DNA of 12,778 nucleotides, taken from NCBI GenBank assembly GCA_034678415.1, contig JAXDBV010000214.1, forward strand, positions 1 to 12,778, written 5' to 3'. The notes below the pieces were generated by a model, which did not search any database, was not told the origin of the DNA, and was given only the letters and a program-made list of their open reading frames with translations. This document shows, one piece after another, positions 1 to 7,068 of this stretch (its first letter is position 1; each line of letters begins with the position of its first letter). A program made the translations under genes and the position numbers. This DNA comes from JAXDBV01 sp034678415 (lineage in GTDB: Bacteria > Bacteroidota > Bacteroidia > Bacteroidales > VadinHA17).

Positions 1-120
1 GCCCTCGATGCTGAAGCAATGAGAGTGATTAAACTCCTTCCTGAATGGAAGCCCGGCAAACAGGGTGGTAAGCCTGTTAACGTATGGTACATTGTTCCCA
101 TCACGTTCCAGTTGCAATAA
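1..120 (+). CDS. TonB-family energy transducer, C-terminal end (partial)
   Basis: The first 39 codons in frame 1 are open and end in TAA at 118-120. The peptide (EAMRVIKLLPEWKPGKQGGK followed by a VWYIVPITF strand) matches the end of the TonB C-terminal domain as found in Bacteroidota. There, a helix ending in 'MP.W.PG...GKPV' leads into the final beta strand 'V...P..F'. This domain contacts the TonB box of outer-membrane receptors and transmits the energy of the proton-motive force across the periplasm. In this phylum the same fold also ends BlaR1-like membrane peptidases and other fusions, so the missing N-terminus decides which protein this is. The gene starts left of the window and ends at a strong hairpin terminator 20 bases downstream. 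Confidence 0.8.
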   Translation, partial: ALDAEAMRVIKLLPEWKPGKQGGKPVNVWYIVPITFQLQ

Positions 121-136
121 CAATAAACCGAATAAA

Positions 137-168
137 AAAAACCCTGATCGCCTCAGGGTTTTTTTTTA
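137..168. terminator. Bidirectional rho-independent terminator
   Basis: The perfect 8-bp stem AACCCTGA (140-147) / TCAGGGTT (153-160) has a 5-base loop. It is flanked by an A-run on the left (133-139) and a T-run on the right (161-167), so it works as a terminator in both directions. It lies between the stop of the tonB-type gene and the stop of the convergent GH97 gene, whose stop codon (166-168) sits in the T-run. Confidence 0.88.
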
Positions 169-2124
169 TTGCTTCTTTCTCACTTCTCCCATCCAACCCC
201 CACCTGGTGCCATCCGTATTTCCACATATGAACTCCGGGTCACCTGCTGTTCCTTAATACTATAATCGGCGGCATGTCTGGCAGCATTTAATCCATCTTC
301 GATATATTCCAGGATATATTCCTCCTCACCGAGGAATGACAGACTGATCGTAAAATTCCTCGGTTTCCAGTCGGTCATGGCAGCAATATACCATCTCTCT
401 CCATGTCTCCGGGCCATGACCAGATAATCACCGATTCTTGCATCGAACACCAACGTTTCATCCCAGGTAACAGGTATGCCGGAGATAAAGGCTGTAAACC
501 CGGGTTCCCTGTAATAATTGGATGGATTATCAGCCAGCATCTGCAGCGGTGCTTCATATACCACGTACATGGCAGCCTGATGGCAACGAGTACCCTGGCT
601 CATGGGTTCAGTAAATACAATTCTGAAGTTCTCGCGGCTGGCATTCAGCATGGCGCCAGGCGTGTAATCCATCGGTCCGGCCAGCATCCGGGTGAATGGC
701 AGGGTAAGGTCATGATCCGGTGTGATCGCTCCGCTCCATTTGCAGTGTTCCAGTCCGCGTAATCCTTCCTGGTTAACAACATTGGGATATGCCCTCTGCA
801 GCCCGGACGGCTTGAAAGCCCCGTGAAAATCAACCAGCAACCCGCAGGCTGCGGCCGTTCGTGCCACACGCTGATAAAAATTTACCATGTACTGGTCGGC
901 ACGCTGCATAAAGTCCACCTTAATACCTCTTACTCCCCATGTAGCATAGGTTGAAAGGATAGTATCCATGTTACTGTCCAGCGGTTTCCATAATACCCAT
1001 AGGATCACTCCCACATTTCTTGATTTCCCGTACCGGATGATTTCCTCCAGGTCGATGGCCGGCACCGGTGTGAGGATGTCCGTGGTGGGCGACCACCCTT
1101 CATCAAGTATGACATAATCAAGGCTAAAGCGTGAGGCAAAATCGATATAATATTTATAGGTATCGGTATTAACCCCGGATGGAAAGTTTACACCATAAAT
1201 ATTTAATGCGTTCCACCAGTCCCATGCCACCTTGCCGGGTCTTATCCAGCCGGTATTTTCAATGGCCAGGGGCTGAGCAAGAATATACGGCAGCTGGTTG
1301 GTGATCAGCTCGCGGTCATGCCTGGCAATCATCATCATTCTCCAGGGATAGACCCTCGTTCCTTCTGTCACGGCAATATATCCGGCTTCCCTTATTATGA
1401 CCTCATTGCGGTCGGCGGGGCGGCCGGGAATGGTCTCAAGCACCACCGGCGGGAATATTCCTTTCAGCCGGTTCGTTCCGGCCCCGGCAAGAAACATGGA
1501 GGGATAATCATCCAGGCCCGTTTCCGTGATCGCCAGTCTCATGTTATGATCAGTGGTTACTACCGCAGGCAGGTAACAAAACCTGCCGGGGGTGACTGAA
1601 TCAAGCCTGAACCACTTGTATTCCTGTTCATAATGCGAAATAAAACTATCTTCCTCAGGAAAGATGATTTGATAGTTCCCGGGGAAGTTGAATTCTCCGG
1701 TTTCAGAATACACAGTGATCGAATCCTTAAAAGCAGTGACAAACCTGTATGCCATCCCGTCATCGTATACCCTGAATACCACCGCGTTTCCTCCCCTGAA
1801 AGATATTGTCAGTTCATTGCATTCATCGGTAACGAAAGATGTCTTGATTGGAACCGGAACAGGTACCTGCTGATGAATATATTTAATTGCGGATTTTTCT
1901 ACCCGCGGATTCCTTCCTATGTATCCTTTATTGCCCAGGTCAAGAGCGATGGTATTCAATGCTGTCAGCATCTCTCCATCGGCTGAACATGACCAGCGTA
2001 CAACATCTGTCACTTCAACCTGTAACAAGATGCTTGAGTCGGGTGACCTTACCTCATAGCTTTTCGATTCAACCCGGGGGATAACGGCAAACACTACCAG
2101 GATAAGGATGCAGACTCTTTTCAT
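166..2124 (-). CDS. Secreted glycoside hydrolase family 97 (retaining type, alpha-galactosidase/alpha-glucosidase-like)
   Basis: A 652-residue protein with a Sec signal peptide (MKRVCILILVVFAVIPRVES, residues 1-20). The layout fits GH97: N-terminal beta-sandwich (about 24-270), TIM barrel (about 280-545) and C-terminal beta domain (about 550-650). Recognisable family motifs are WDWWN (301-305), LDEGW (340-344) and KVDFM (402-406). In the family, characterised retaining members use an Asp in the KxDF strand as nucleophile, whereas SusB-type inverting alpha-glucosidases lack it. D404 is present here, and E453 in NQEGLRGLE is the likely acid/base, so a retaining enzyme is predicted. The exact sugar cannot be read from sequence. 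It presumably acts in the periplasm on alpha-linked galactosides or glucosides. It starts 50 bp after the GNAT gene, same strand, with no terminator between, so readthrough from that operon is possible. No SusC/SusD genes are visible nearby. Confidence 0.92.
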   Translation of the reverse strand: MKRVCILILVVFAVIPRVESKSYEVRSPDSSILLQVEVTDVVRWSCSADGEMLTALNTIALDLGNKGYIGRNPRVEKSAIKYIHQQVPVPVPIKTSFVTDECNELTISFRGGNAVVFRVYDDGMAYRFVTAFKDSITVYSETGEFNFPGNYQIIFPEEDSFISHYEQEYKWFRLDSVTPGRFCYLPAVVTTDHNMRLAITETGLDDYPSMFLAGAGTNRLKGIFPPVVLETIPGRPADRNEVIIREAGYIAVTEGTRVYPWRMMMIARHDRELITNQLPYILAQPLAIENTGWIRPGKVAWDWWNALNIYGVNFPSGVNTDTYKYYIDFASRFSLDYVILDEGWSPTTDILTPVPAIDLEEIIRYGKSRNVGVILWVLWKPLDSNMDTILSTYATWGVRGIKVDFMQRADQYMVNFYQRVARTAAACGLLVDFHGAFKPSGLQRAYPNVVNQEGLRGLEHCKWSGAITPDHDLTLPFTRMLAGPMDYTPGAMLNASRENFRIVFTEPMSQGTRCHQAAMYVVYEAPLQMLADNPSNYYREPGFTAFISGIPVTWDETLVFDARIGDYLVMARRHGERWYIAAMTDWKPRNFTISLSFLGEEEYILEYIEDGLNAARHAADYSIKEQQVTRSSYVEIRMAPGGGWMGEVRKKQ

Positions 2125-2174
2125 ATGCTGAACAATCTAATTACTAATTGAAGACTGTCAAAGGATGCCAGGTA

Positions 2175-2666
2175 TCAGCGGACATATTTAACGTATACCA
2201 TCTTATCATCCCGATCGGCATAGAAATCTTCGAAACGTGCTTTCAACACATAGTGGCTCTTTTCATAGAAAGAGCGTGTAGGAAGGTATTTATCCAGTGA
2301 CGAAGTCTCCACATAAATTCCTTTACCACCTGCCTTCGCAATTGCTTTTTCCGTTTCGGAGAGCATTATCTTTCCAATACCCCGGTTACGGAAGTCGTTG
2401 TGGGTGGCAATCCAGTAAAGGTCATAGCTTACCAGTGTACATGGGATCAGCCCGAAGCAACTGTATGCAATGGTCTTTCCTTCATATTCGGCAAACAGGA
2501 ACTCGTAACCGCTGGAAGTTCCTTTTTTCAGGTGTTCTTCCACAAGTTCAACAGCCACTCGTATTTCATCTTCACGGAAAAAACCGGTCGATCGGACAAT
2601 ACCTTCGACGTTTTCCGGATCGGAAGGCAACACATGGTTGCGGAGAGTAAAAAAGGTTTCTTTCAT
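2175..2666 (-). CDS. GNAT-family N-acetyltransferase, last gene of the aminomutase/ATP-grasp cluster
   Basis: A 163-residue single-domain GNAT protein. The acetyl-CoA pyrophosphate loop is RNRGIG (93-98), following the beta-4 strand DLYWIATHNDF (82-92), with the alpha-3 helix GKIMLSETEKAIAKAGG after it. The C-terminal part has ETSS (120-123) and TRSFYEKSHY (130-139), typical of small-molecule acetyltransferases. Family members transfer acetyl from acetyl-CoA to an amine. Its ATG overlaps the stop of the upstream ATP-grasp gene (ATGA, 2663-2666), so the two are very probably translationally coupled and act in one pathway. It is shorter than the known beta-lysine acetyltransferase AblB and I cannot show that it is one. 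Acetylation of the ATP-grasp product, or of free beta-lysine, is inference. Confidence 0.88.
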   Translation of the reverse strand: MKETFFTLRNHVLPSDPENVEGIVRSTGFFREDEIRVAVELVEEHLKKGTSSGYEFLFAEYEGKTIAYSCFGLIPCTLVSYDLYWIATHNDFRNRGIGKIMLSETEKAIAKAGGKGIYVETSSLDKYLPTRSFYEKSHYVLKARFEDFYADRDDKMVYVKYVR

Positions 2667-3631
2667 GTGAGAGCGTCATAAATGATTCTTTCCACCACGG
2701 CCGGATAATCAAATCCTCCCTGGCGACAGGCAGCGATGAAACCGGCATCGGGCGATATACAGGGATTGGCGTTGACTTCAAGCACAAAGGGATTGTTGTT
2801 CTCATCTACTCGGAAATCGACCCTCACAAAGCCTTTCATATCAAATCCGTTCCAGCAGCGGAGGCAGATTTTTATCATTTTTTCAACAAGGGGAGCATCA
2901 TCAGGAGAAAGGTCGAATGTTCTGGGAGTATTATTATATTCAAACGAATGTTCATGCCATTTGGAGGCATACCCCAGGATTTTGGGTTTGTCTTCAGGAT
3001 AATCGACATAGAGTATCTCAGCGGCGGGCATCACCGTGGGACCTTCTTTCCCGCCAAGGATAGACAAGTTAAATTCCCTGCCGTCGATATAATCTTCCAG
3101 GAAGTATCGTTTGTACTTCGGATCGGAAAAGAACTCATCGCGGAATTCCCGGGTCATTTCAATAACGGAATGATCGCTGATACCCACCGATCCATCCTCC
3201 CACATGGGCTTAAGAATGTACTTTTTAGCTTCCACCGGTTTTTGTGTACTCATAGAGGTGAACCAGTCGGGCGTGGGGATACCCAGCCTCCGGAAGTGTT
3301 TCTTTGCGGCGATTTTTTTTGATGTGACATACATGGTATACGATCCTGAACCTGTGTAAGGAACGTCCATGCTTTCCAGCAGAGCTACAGGAAGGTAGAT
3401 CAGCTCGGCCTTATCGTCGACCGTCTCAACCAGGTTAAACACCACTTCCGGATCAGATTCCAGTATCTTATCCTTCATGTTTTTCAGATCGAGGCTGAAC
3501 ACCAGCCTGCCTGTCTGATAACCGAGCGACTGCATCGTCGACTCGACGGCATCGGCCTGCGCAATAACGTCCTGTTCATCAGGTTCGGGATTGGCAGGCA
3601 GATCGTTGATAAGAATGATACTTTTCTTCAT
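2663..3631 (-). CDS. ATP-grasp amide ligase, D-alanine--D-alanine ligase-like (second of pair)
   Basis: A 322-residue protein with the D-Ala-D-Ala ligase fold. An N-terminal alpha/beta domain carries EVVFNLVET (62-70). The ATP-grasp domain has the nucleotide-binding KP (141-142), a glycine-rich loop EDGSVGI (145-151), the strand DGREFNLSIL (183-192), and metal ligands D272 (RVDF), E285 and N287 (LEVNANP). All catalytic positions are present, so it should be active. Such enzymes activate a carboxylate as acyl phosphate using ATP and form an amide with an amine. Housekeeping Ddl enzymes have different N-terminal motifs and sit in cell-wall clusters, whereas here the partners are a lysine aminomutase, another ATP-grasp and a GNAT. 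It begins 6 bp after the upstream ATP-grasp stop and its stop overlaps the next start by 4 bp. The substrates are unknown. Confidence 0.9.
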   Translation of the reverse strand: MKKSIILINDLPANPEPDEQDVIAQADAVESTMQSLGYQTGRLVFSLDLKNMKDKILESDPEVVFNLVETVDDKAELIYLPVALLESMDVPYTGSGSYTMYVTSKKIAAKKHFRRLGIPTPDWFTSMSTQKPVEAKKYILKPMWEDGSVGISDHSVIEMTREFRDEFFSDPKYKRYFLEDYIDGREFNLSILGGKEGPTVMPAAEILYVDYPEDKPKILGYASKWHEHSFEYNNTPRTFDLSPDDAPLVEKMIKICLRCWNGFDMKGFVRVDFRVDENNNPFVLEVNANPCISPDAGFIAACRQGGFDYPAVVERIIYDALT

Positions 3632-3637
3632 GGTATG

Positions 3638-4627
3638 TCAGGTGTTGATTTTTTTCAATGCCGACTGCATAATCATGGTCATCAACTCGTGGTAGCCTAT
3701 TCCATGCAGTGATGCCAATATAGGCAGGTCGGAATGCAGGGGGTGTAATCCTGCCAGCGGGTTGACCTCAAGAAAATTCGGGACGCCATTCCTGTCGAGC
3801 CTGAAATCCACACGACCTGCATCCTCACCGCGGATGGCAATCCAGCTCTTCAGCGCCAGCCTTTCACATTCAGCCACCATCGGTCCCTCCGCTCTGATAT
3901 AAAGAACCCGTTTCTCACATTCTTCTTTGTTCAGGTAGGAATACACTTCCTTTTCAGCATTATCCTTCAGTACGATCTCCATCACTCCCACACAATGAGC
4001 ATCATTACCGGTACCGACAATACCGATGGTAAATTCACGTCCGGGCAGATACGACTCAACGATGACAGGTTGCCTGAACTGCTTTAGCAGATGCCGGCAA
4101 ATCGCCTGCAACTCTTCCCTGTTGTTGATGACCGAACGGGAGTCAATACCTTTTCCGGTTCCCTCGGAAAGTGGTTTGGCAAATAAGGGAAATGGACTAT
4201 GTATGTTCTGTATTTCATTTTCATTGAAAACAATAATATGATCAGCCGTGGGAACGTCCGATGCCTTTACCACCAGTTTGGTCCATGCTTTGTCAAGGGT
4301 GAGTGCCAGTACCAATGGTCCGGAAAAAACATATGGGATCCGGTAGGCATCGAGAACGGCGGGAACCTGAGCTTCCCTGCCCGACCCGTATAATCCTTCA
4401 CAGATATTGAATACAATGTCCCACCGTTCACCGGCAACGAGGCGTTGACAAAGGTTTTTCACGTGACCGACACGATCGGTGATGAATCCCTGCCTGCATA
4501 ATTCCTCGTCGATGGCGTTAATGGTTCCGATCTGGTCAAATTCGGCCGTTTCTTCTTCACCGAATCCCATCTTGAGATAATCATCACGGAGGTCATACGT
4601 GATTCCAATTTTGATTTTCCTGTTCAT
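3638..4627 (-). CDS. ATP-grasp amide ligase, D-alanine--D-alanine ligase-like (first of pair)
   Basis: A 329-residue protein when started at ATG 4627 (MNRKIKIGITYDL). A longer reading would need TTG at 4648 and adds seven residues of no recognisable value. The ATG also fits the -7 element at 4653-4660, giving a leader of about 20 nt. An N-terminal Ddl-like domain with WDIVFNICEG (69-78) precedes the ATP-grasp domain: KP (151-152), loop EGTGKGI (155-161), GREFT (196-200), and metal ligands D274 (RVDF), E287 and N289 (LEVNP). Its C-terminus (LAGLHPLHSDLP) is closer to true Ddl than that of its neighbour, and the two proteins differ strongly outside the motifs, so they are not a recent duplication. 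They probably catalyse two different ligation steps. It follows kamA by 156 bp and leads into the second ATP-grasp gene after 6 bp. Confidence 0.9.
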   Translation of the reverse strand: MNRKIKIGITYDLRDDYLKMGFGEEETAEFDQIGTINAIDEELCRQGFITDRVGHVKNLCQRLVAGERWDIVFNICEGLYGSGREAQVPAVLDAYRIPYVFSGPLVLALTLDKAWTKLVVKASDVPTADHIIVFNENEIQNIHSPFPLFAKPLSEGTGKGIDSRSVINNREELQAICRHLLKQFRQPVIVESYLPGREFTIGIVGTGNDAHCVGVMEIVLKDNAEKEVYSYLNKEECEKRVLYIRAEGPMVAECERLALKSWIAIRGEDAGRVDFRLDRNGVPNFLEVNPLAGLHPLHSDLPILASLHGIGYHELMTMIMQSALKKINT

Positions 4628-4652
4628 AGTCGTCACAAGGCAATACAATATT

Positions 4653-4660
4653 CAAATATA
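4653..4660 (-). promoter_or_regulatory. Candidate Bacteroidota -7 promoter element before the ATP-grasp pair
   Basis: The minus strand reads TATATTTG, a perfect match to the TAnnTTTG consensus of the phylum's primary sigma factor. A start of transcription about 7 nt on would give a leader of roughly 20 nt before ATG 4627. No TTTG is seen at the expected -33 position, where one arm of the palindrome 4682-4696 lies. The ATP-grasp/GNAT genes may thus be expressed independently of kamA. Confidence 0.55.
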
Positions 4661-4681
4661 AATCCATTAATGCATAAAAGA

Positions 4682-4696
4682 TTCACCCGGGGTGAA
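4682..4696. promoter_or_regulatory. 15-bp palindrome (operator candidate) between kamA and ATP-grasp genes
   Basis: TTCACCCGGGGTGAA consists of two perfect 7-bp arms around one central base. It begins 21 bp upstream of the -7 element at 4653-4660 (minus strand), at or just above the -33 position. It could be a binding site for a dimeric regulator. It could also form a 6-bp RNA hairpin in a kamA-initiated transcript, but the run after it (TCTTTTATG on the minus strand) is too poor in T to be a convincing terminator. Confidence 0.4.
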
Positions 4697-4783
4697 CCTT
4701 TTATCCACAAGAAATCCACCCGGGAGAAATTCAAACAGTATATAAAAGGATTTTTATCGTTGTAGCCCGTCCGGGGATGATTC

Positions 4784-6055
4784 TCATCCGATATCGGTAA
4801 CAGCCATGTTTGTTTCTGGGTAGAGGTATGCGTTACCGGCGTAATTAATGAGCCGGTATCCCTGGTCATCTTTCCCCAGCACATATTCAGGCAGAAGTGG
4901 AATTTTTCCGCCACCACCGGGAGCGTCAATAACAAAATGAGGAATGGCATAGCCGGAAGTGAATCCGCGCAATCCACGAATGATCTCAAGACCTTTCGAT
5001 ACCGGTGTCCGGAAATGTGATGATCCGGGAATCGGATCGCACTGGTAAAGGTAATAGGGTCTGACGCGTATCTTCAGCAGTTCGTGCACCAGCATTTTAA
5101 ATGTTTCCACATTATCGTTGATACCCTTGAGCAACACTGTCTGGCTTCCCAGCGGAATGCCTGCATCAGCCAGTCGCTTACAAGCCGTGGCGGTTTCCGG
5201 TGTGATCTCATCGGGATGAGTACAGTGGATACTCATGAACAGCGGATGGAACCTTCGCATCATACGCACCAGTTTGGGAGTGATGCGCTGTGGGAGAACG
5301 ATAGGCACCTTTGTCCCGATCCTGATAATCTCCACATGCTTTATTTGCCTCAGTTTATGCAAAAGGTACTCAATCCTGTGATCGGGAAGCGTAAGAGGAT
5401 CGCCACCCGAAATGACCACATCACGAACTTCTGTGTGAAATTTTATATACTCTATTGCCTGGTCCCATTCAGAGCGCGTGGCATGGTTCTTATGTTTCTT
5501 TGACACCATGTGCGAACGTGTGCAGTAACGGCAATAGGATGAACAGAAGCCTGTCACAAGAAAGAGTACCCTGTCGGGATACCGGTGTACCAGATTCGGT
5601 ACAGGGCTCATATTTTCTTCCGCCAGGGGGTCGGCTTTTTCCTCGGGAGTAATGATCAGCTCTGTACCTACCGGCACCATCGTTTTTCTGATGGGTTGAT
5701 GTAGGTTGTCGGGATCGATCAGGCTGGCATAATATGGAGTGATCCTCAGCGGGAGTTTTGTTTTCTCACGGAAGGGAAGCAATTCTTCCTCCGATAAATG
5801 AATCATGGCTGCCAGCTGTTCAACAGTGGTTATACTGTTGCGCAACTGCCATTGCCAGTTGTTCCATTCTTCAGGCGTTGCCTGCGGAAAATATTTTTGC
5901 ATGAAATTCCTTGGGAGGGAGCTTATCGGAAGATCAAGTCTTCTGTGTCGCAGAATTAATACCGGTTTTTGAACCTTGACATCCTGACTCGGAGGCTCTG
6001 AATCTGCTTCATCATTTACTATGGCAGTCACGGTATTTTTCTTTACTGCTTTCAT
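4784..6055 (-). CDS. kamA: KamA-family radical-SAM aminomutase (lysine 2,3-aminomutase)
   Basis: 423 residues, close to the length of clostridial lysine 2,3-aminomutase (LAM, 416). The radical-SAM cluster motif is C171-C175-C178 (CSSYCRYC), followed by R180, the position of the Arg that binds the substrate carboxylate in LAM. SGGDPL (216-221) contacts SAM. The PLP-lysine motif DAPGGGGK places K384 as the Schiff-base lysine. Asp340 (YQCD) and Asp377 (IDAPGGGGK) are 37 residues apart, exactly as the two Asp residues that grip the lysine side-chain amine in LAM. Glutamate 2,3-aminomutase replaces them, and EpmB (EF-P modification) has a different C-terminus. The predicted reaction is L-lysine to L-beta-lysine. 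It lies upstream of two ATP-grasp ligases and a GNAT, suggesting that beta-lysine feeds those enzymes rather than fermentation or EF-P. The first 30 residues are a poorly conserved, charged lead-in. Confidence 0.93.
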   Translation of the reverse strand: MKAVKKNTVTAIVNDEADSEPPSQDVKVQKPVLILRHRRLDLPISSLPRNFMQKYFPQATPEEWNNWQWQLRNSITTVEQLAAMIHLSEEELLPFREKTKLPLRITPYYASLIDPDNLHQPIRKTMVPVGTELIITPEEKADPLAEENMSPVPNLVHRYPDRVLFLVTGFCSSYCRYCTRSHMVSKKHKNHATRSEWDQAIEYIKFHTEVRDVVISGGDPLTLPDHRIEYLLHKLRQIKHVEIIRIGTKVPIVLPQRITPKLVRMMRRFHPLFMSIHCTHPDEITPETATACKRLADAGIPLGSQTVLLKGINDNVETFKMLVHELLKIRVRPYYLYQCDPIPGSSHFRTPVSKGLEIIRGLRGFTSGYAIPHFVIDAPGGGGKIPLLPEYVLGKDDQGYRLINYAGNAYLYPETNMAVTDIG

Positions 6056-6309
6056 CGTTTACTTCGTACAATTTAAATTAAGTAATTGTCAATATTCATT
6101 ATCAAATTCTGTTCCTATAACGCAATACCTGCAAATAGGTTTCAAAATTCGCTGCAATTATAAATATAATTTGTATTCATTGTTCTTCTGCAAAGAATTT
6201 TTTTTCACCATCCGAAACAAGTTGTTAACAGAATGAATTACGTAATTTTCAACTGGTGAGCTAAAACAGAATGAAAAAAACTCTCCACCGGCGGGACAGA
6301 ATTACTGAA
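6056..6309. other. AT-rich 254-bp intergenic region upstream of kamA
   Basis: It separates the YkgJ-type gene stop from the kamA start. It must hold the kamA promoter, but I find no perfect TAnnTTTG on the minus strand. The best candidates have one or two mismatches (TATAATTG around 6158-6165; AGAATTTG near 6102-6109 with a TTTG about 21 bp further upstream). No convincing open frame is present. Confidence 0.5.
6274..6299 (-). terminator. Probable terminator of the cysteine-cluster gene
   Basis: On the minus strand CTGTCC (6299-6294) can pair with GGAGAG (6286-6281) with one G-G mismatch. A 7-base loop lies between, and seven T residues (6280-6274) follow directly. It lies 11 bp past the stop of the YkgJ-type gene, so kamA is likely transcribed from its own promoter. 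Confidence 0.5.
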
Positions 6310-6888
6310 TTATGATTTCGTCTTCCGGTAAAGAAAATGCAGTTCCACTGCCTCAATGGCTTTCTGTATGGCACTGTTTATGGGCAACAGCTCATTGCAC
6401 CCCATGGGATCGATAGCCCTTAGAAGAGAATAATATTCAGTGGTCAGCGGGGCTTTATCAACCATCCTGGGATCATTTTTTATCCTGTCGAAAAGATGTA
6501 TGTAATTATTCTTGATGATTCTGCAGGTGAATAAACGGCTCTCGTTATTCCTGCCGGTGGTCCTCGAAAATCCGAACAACCTGCAAATAAGACCACGGTA
6601 TGTATACTCCATGCAACCGCCTTGCGGCTGAACCGGATTGTACAGAATGCATAAGTTGCAGTCCGTTTGTTCAAGACTATGATAAATCTCCTCTGCCCTC
6701 ACCTCTTCATACAAATGCCATGCATATGGAAAAAACTCAAGCGGGTATGCCATTAAATCAGGATTGGTGCAACAATAACGGCAACCGGGAAGACAAGATA
6801 TCTTTACTTTCCTGAGGAATTTATTTTCTTCTGCGGAAAAATTCCTGAAAATTCTTTTTACGGCTATAACCTTATGAACGATGTCCAT
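6310..6888 (-). CDS. YkgJ-family cysteine-cluster protein (zinc/iron-chelating CxxCxxCC type)
   Basis: A 192-residue soluble protein with nine cysteines. The N-terminal signature CLPGCRYCC (C32, C36, C39, C40) is followed by CNLC (C77, C80), C92, C102 in YRGLICRLFGF and C122 in FTCR. This arrangement, with 'R..IC..FG' after the first cluster, is that of the YkgJ/CxxCxxCC family annotated as Zn or Fe chelating. Many of its members are of unknown function and some are maturation factors. There is no signal peptide or membrane segment. It is on the same strand as kamA but separated by 254 bp and a probable terminator, so a shared operon is doubtful. Upstream on the minus strand a one-mismatch -7 element (TATCATTG, 6904-6911) lies close to the ATG. 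Its link to the radical-SAM gene next door, for example in iron-sulfur assembly, is only suggestive. Confidence 0.82.
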   Translation of the reverse strand: MDIVHKVIAVKRIFRNFSAEENKFLRKVKISCLPGCRYCCTNPDLMAYPLEFFPYAWHLYEEVRAEEIYHSLEQTDCNLCILYNPVQPQGGCMEYTYRGLICRLFGFSRTTGRNNESRLFTCRIIKNNYIHLFDRIKNDPRMVDKAPLTTEYYSLLRAIDPMGCNELLPINSAIQKAIEAVELHFLYRKTKS

Positions 6889-7027
6889 CTATTTTTTTCC
6901 ATACAATGATAACAAAAAATGAAGTACAATGGTTCATGTGAATCCGTCAGGCGAAGGATGAAAACGATACCGTGAGGCCCGTTCTTCATTTCTTCCCCGT
7001 GTAAACGGATAACATCATCTTTCTTGC

Positions 7028-7035
7028 TACATTTG
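7028..7035 (+). promoter_or_regulatory. Candidate -7 promoter element of the CHAD gene
   Basis: TACATTTG is a perfect TAnnTTTG match, about 33 nt before the proposed TTG start at 7069. No clear TTG is seen at -33. Its position argues against translation starting at the upstream TTG 7024, which would lie before the transcription start. Confidence 0.5.
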
Positions 7036-7068
7036 TGTGAAATTGTCCTTCCTCATCATGAACCTGCC

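Noticed and set aside
403..762. Overlapping antisense frames over 100 codons, such as this one inside GH97 and others inside ATP-grasp, aminomutase and PFK genes
   Set aside because: They are opposite-strand shadows of genes with recognisable families and have no motifs of their own.
2133..2162. Promoter for GH97 (TTTG at 2159-2162, TAGATTG at 2133-2139)
   Set aside because: The -7 element is imperfect and the transcript would begin about at the start codon, leaving no leader.
4628..4648. Longer start (TTG 4648) for the first ATP-grasp gene
   Set aside because: It adds seven unconserved residues, would place the start at the predicted transcript 5' end, and ATG 4627 gives a normal N-terminus.
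4775..4789. Hairpin GGATGA/TCATCC at the kamA stop as a terminator
   Set aside because: It overlaps the stop codon and has no T-run after it on the minus strand.
4784..6055. EpmB (EF-P lysylation) identity for the aminomutase
   Set aside because: The C-terminal DAPGGGGK and YQCD motifs and the length match lysine 2,3-aminomutase, and no epmA or efp gene is nearby.
6056..6110. Exact TTGACA hexamer upstream of kamA as a sigma-70 -35 box
   Set aside because: There is no TATAAT at proper spacing, and Bacteroidota primary promoters use a different consensus.
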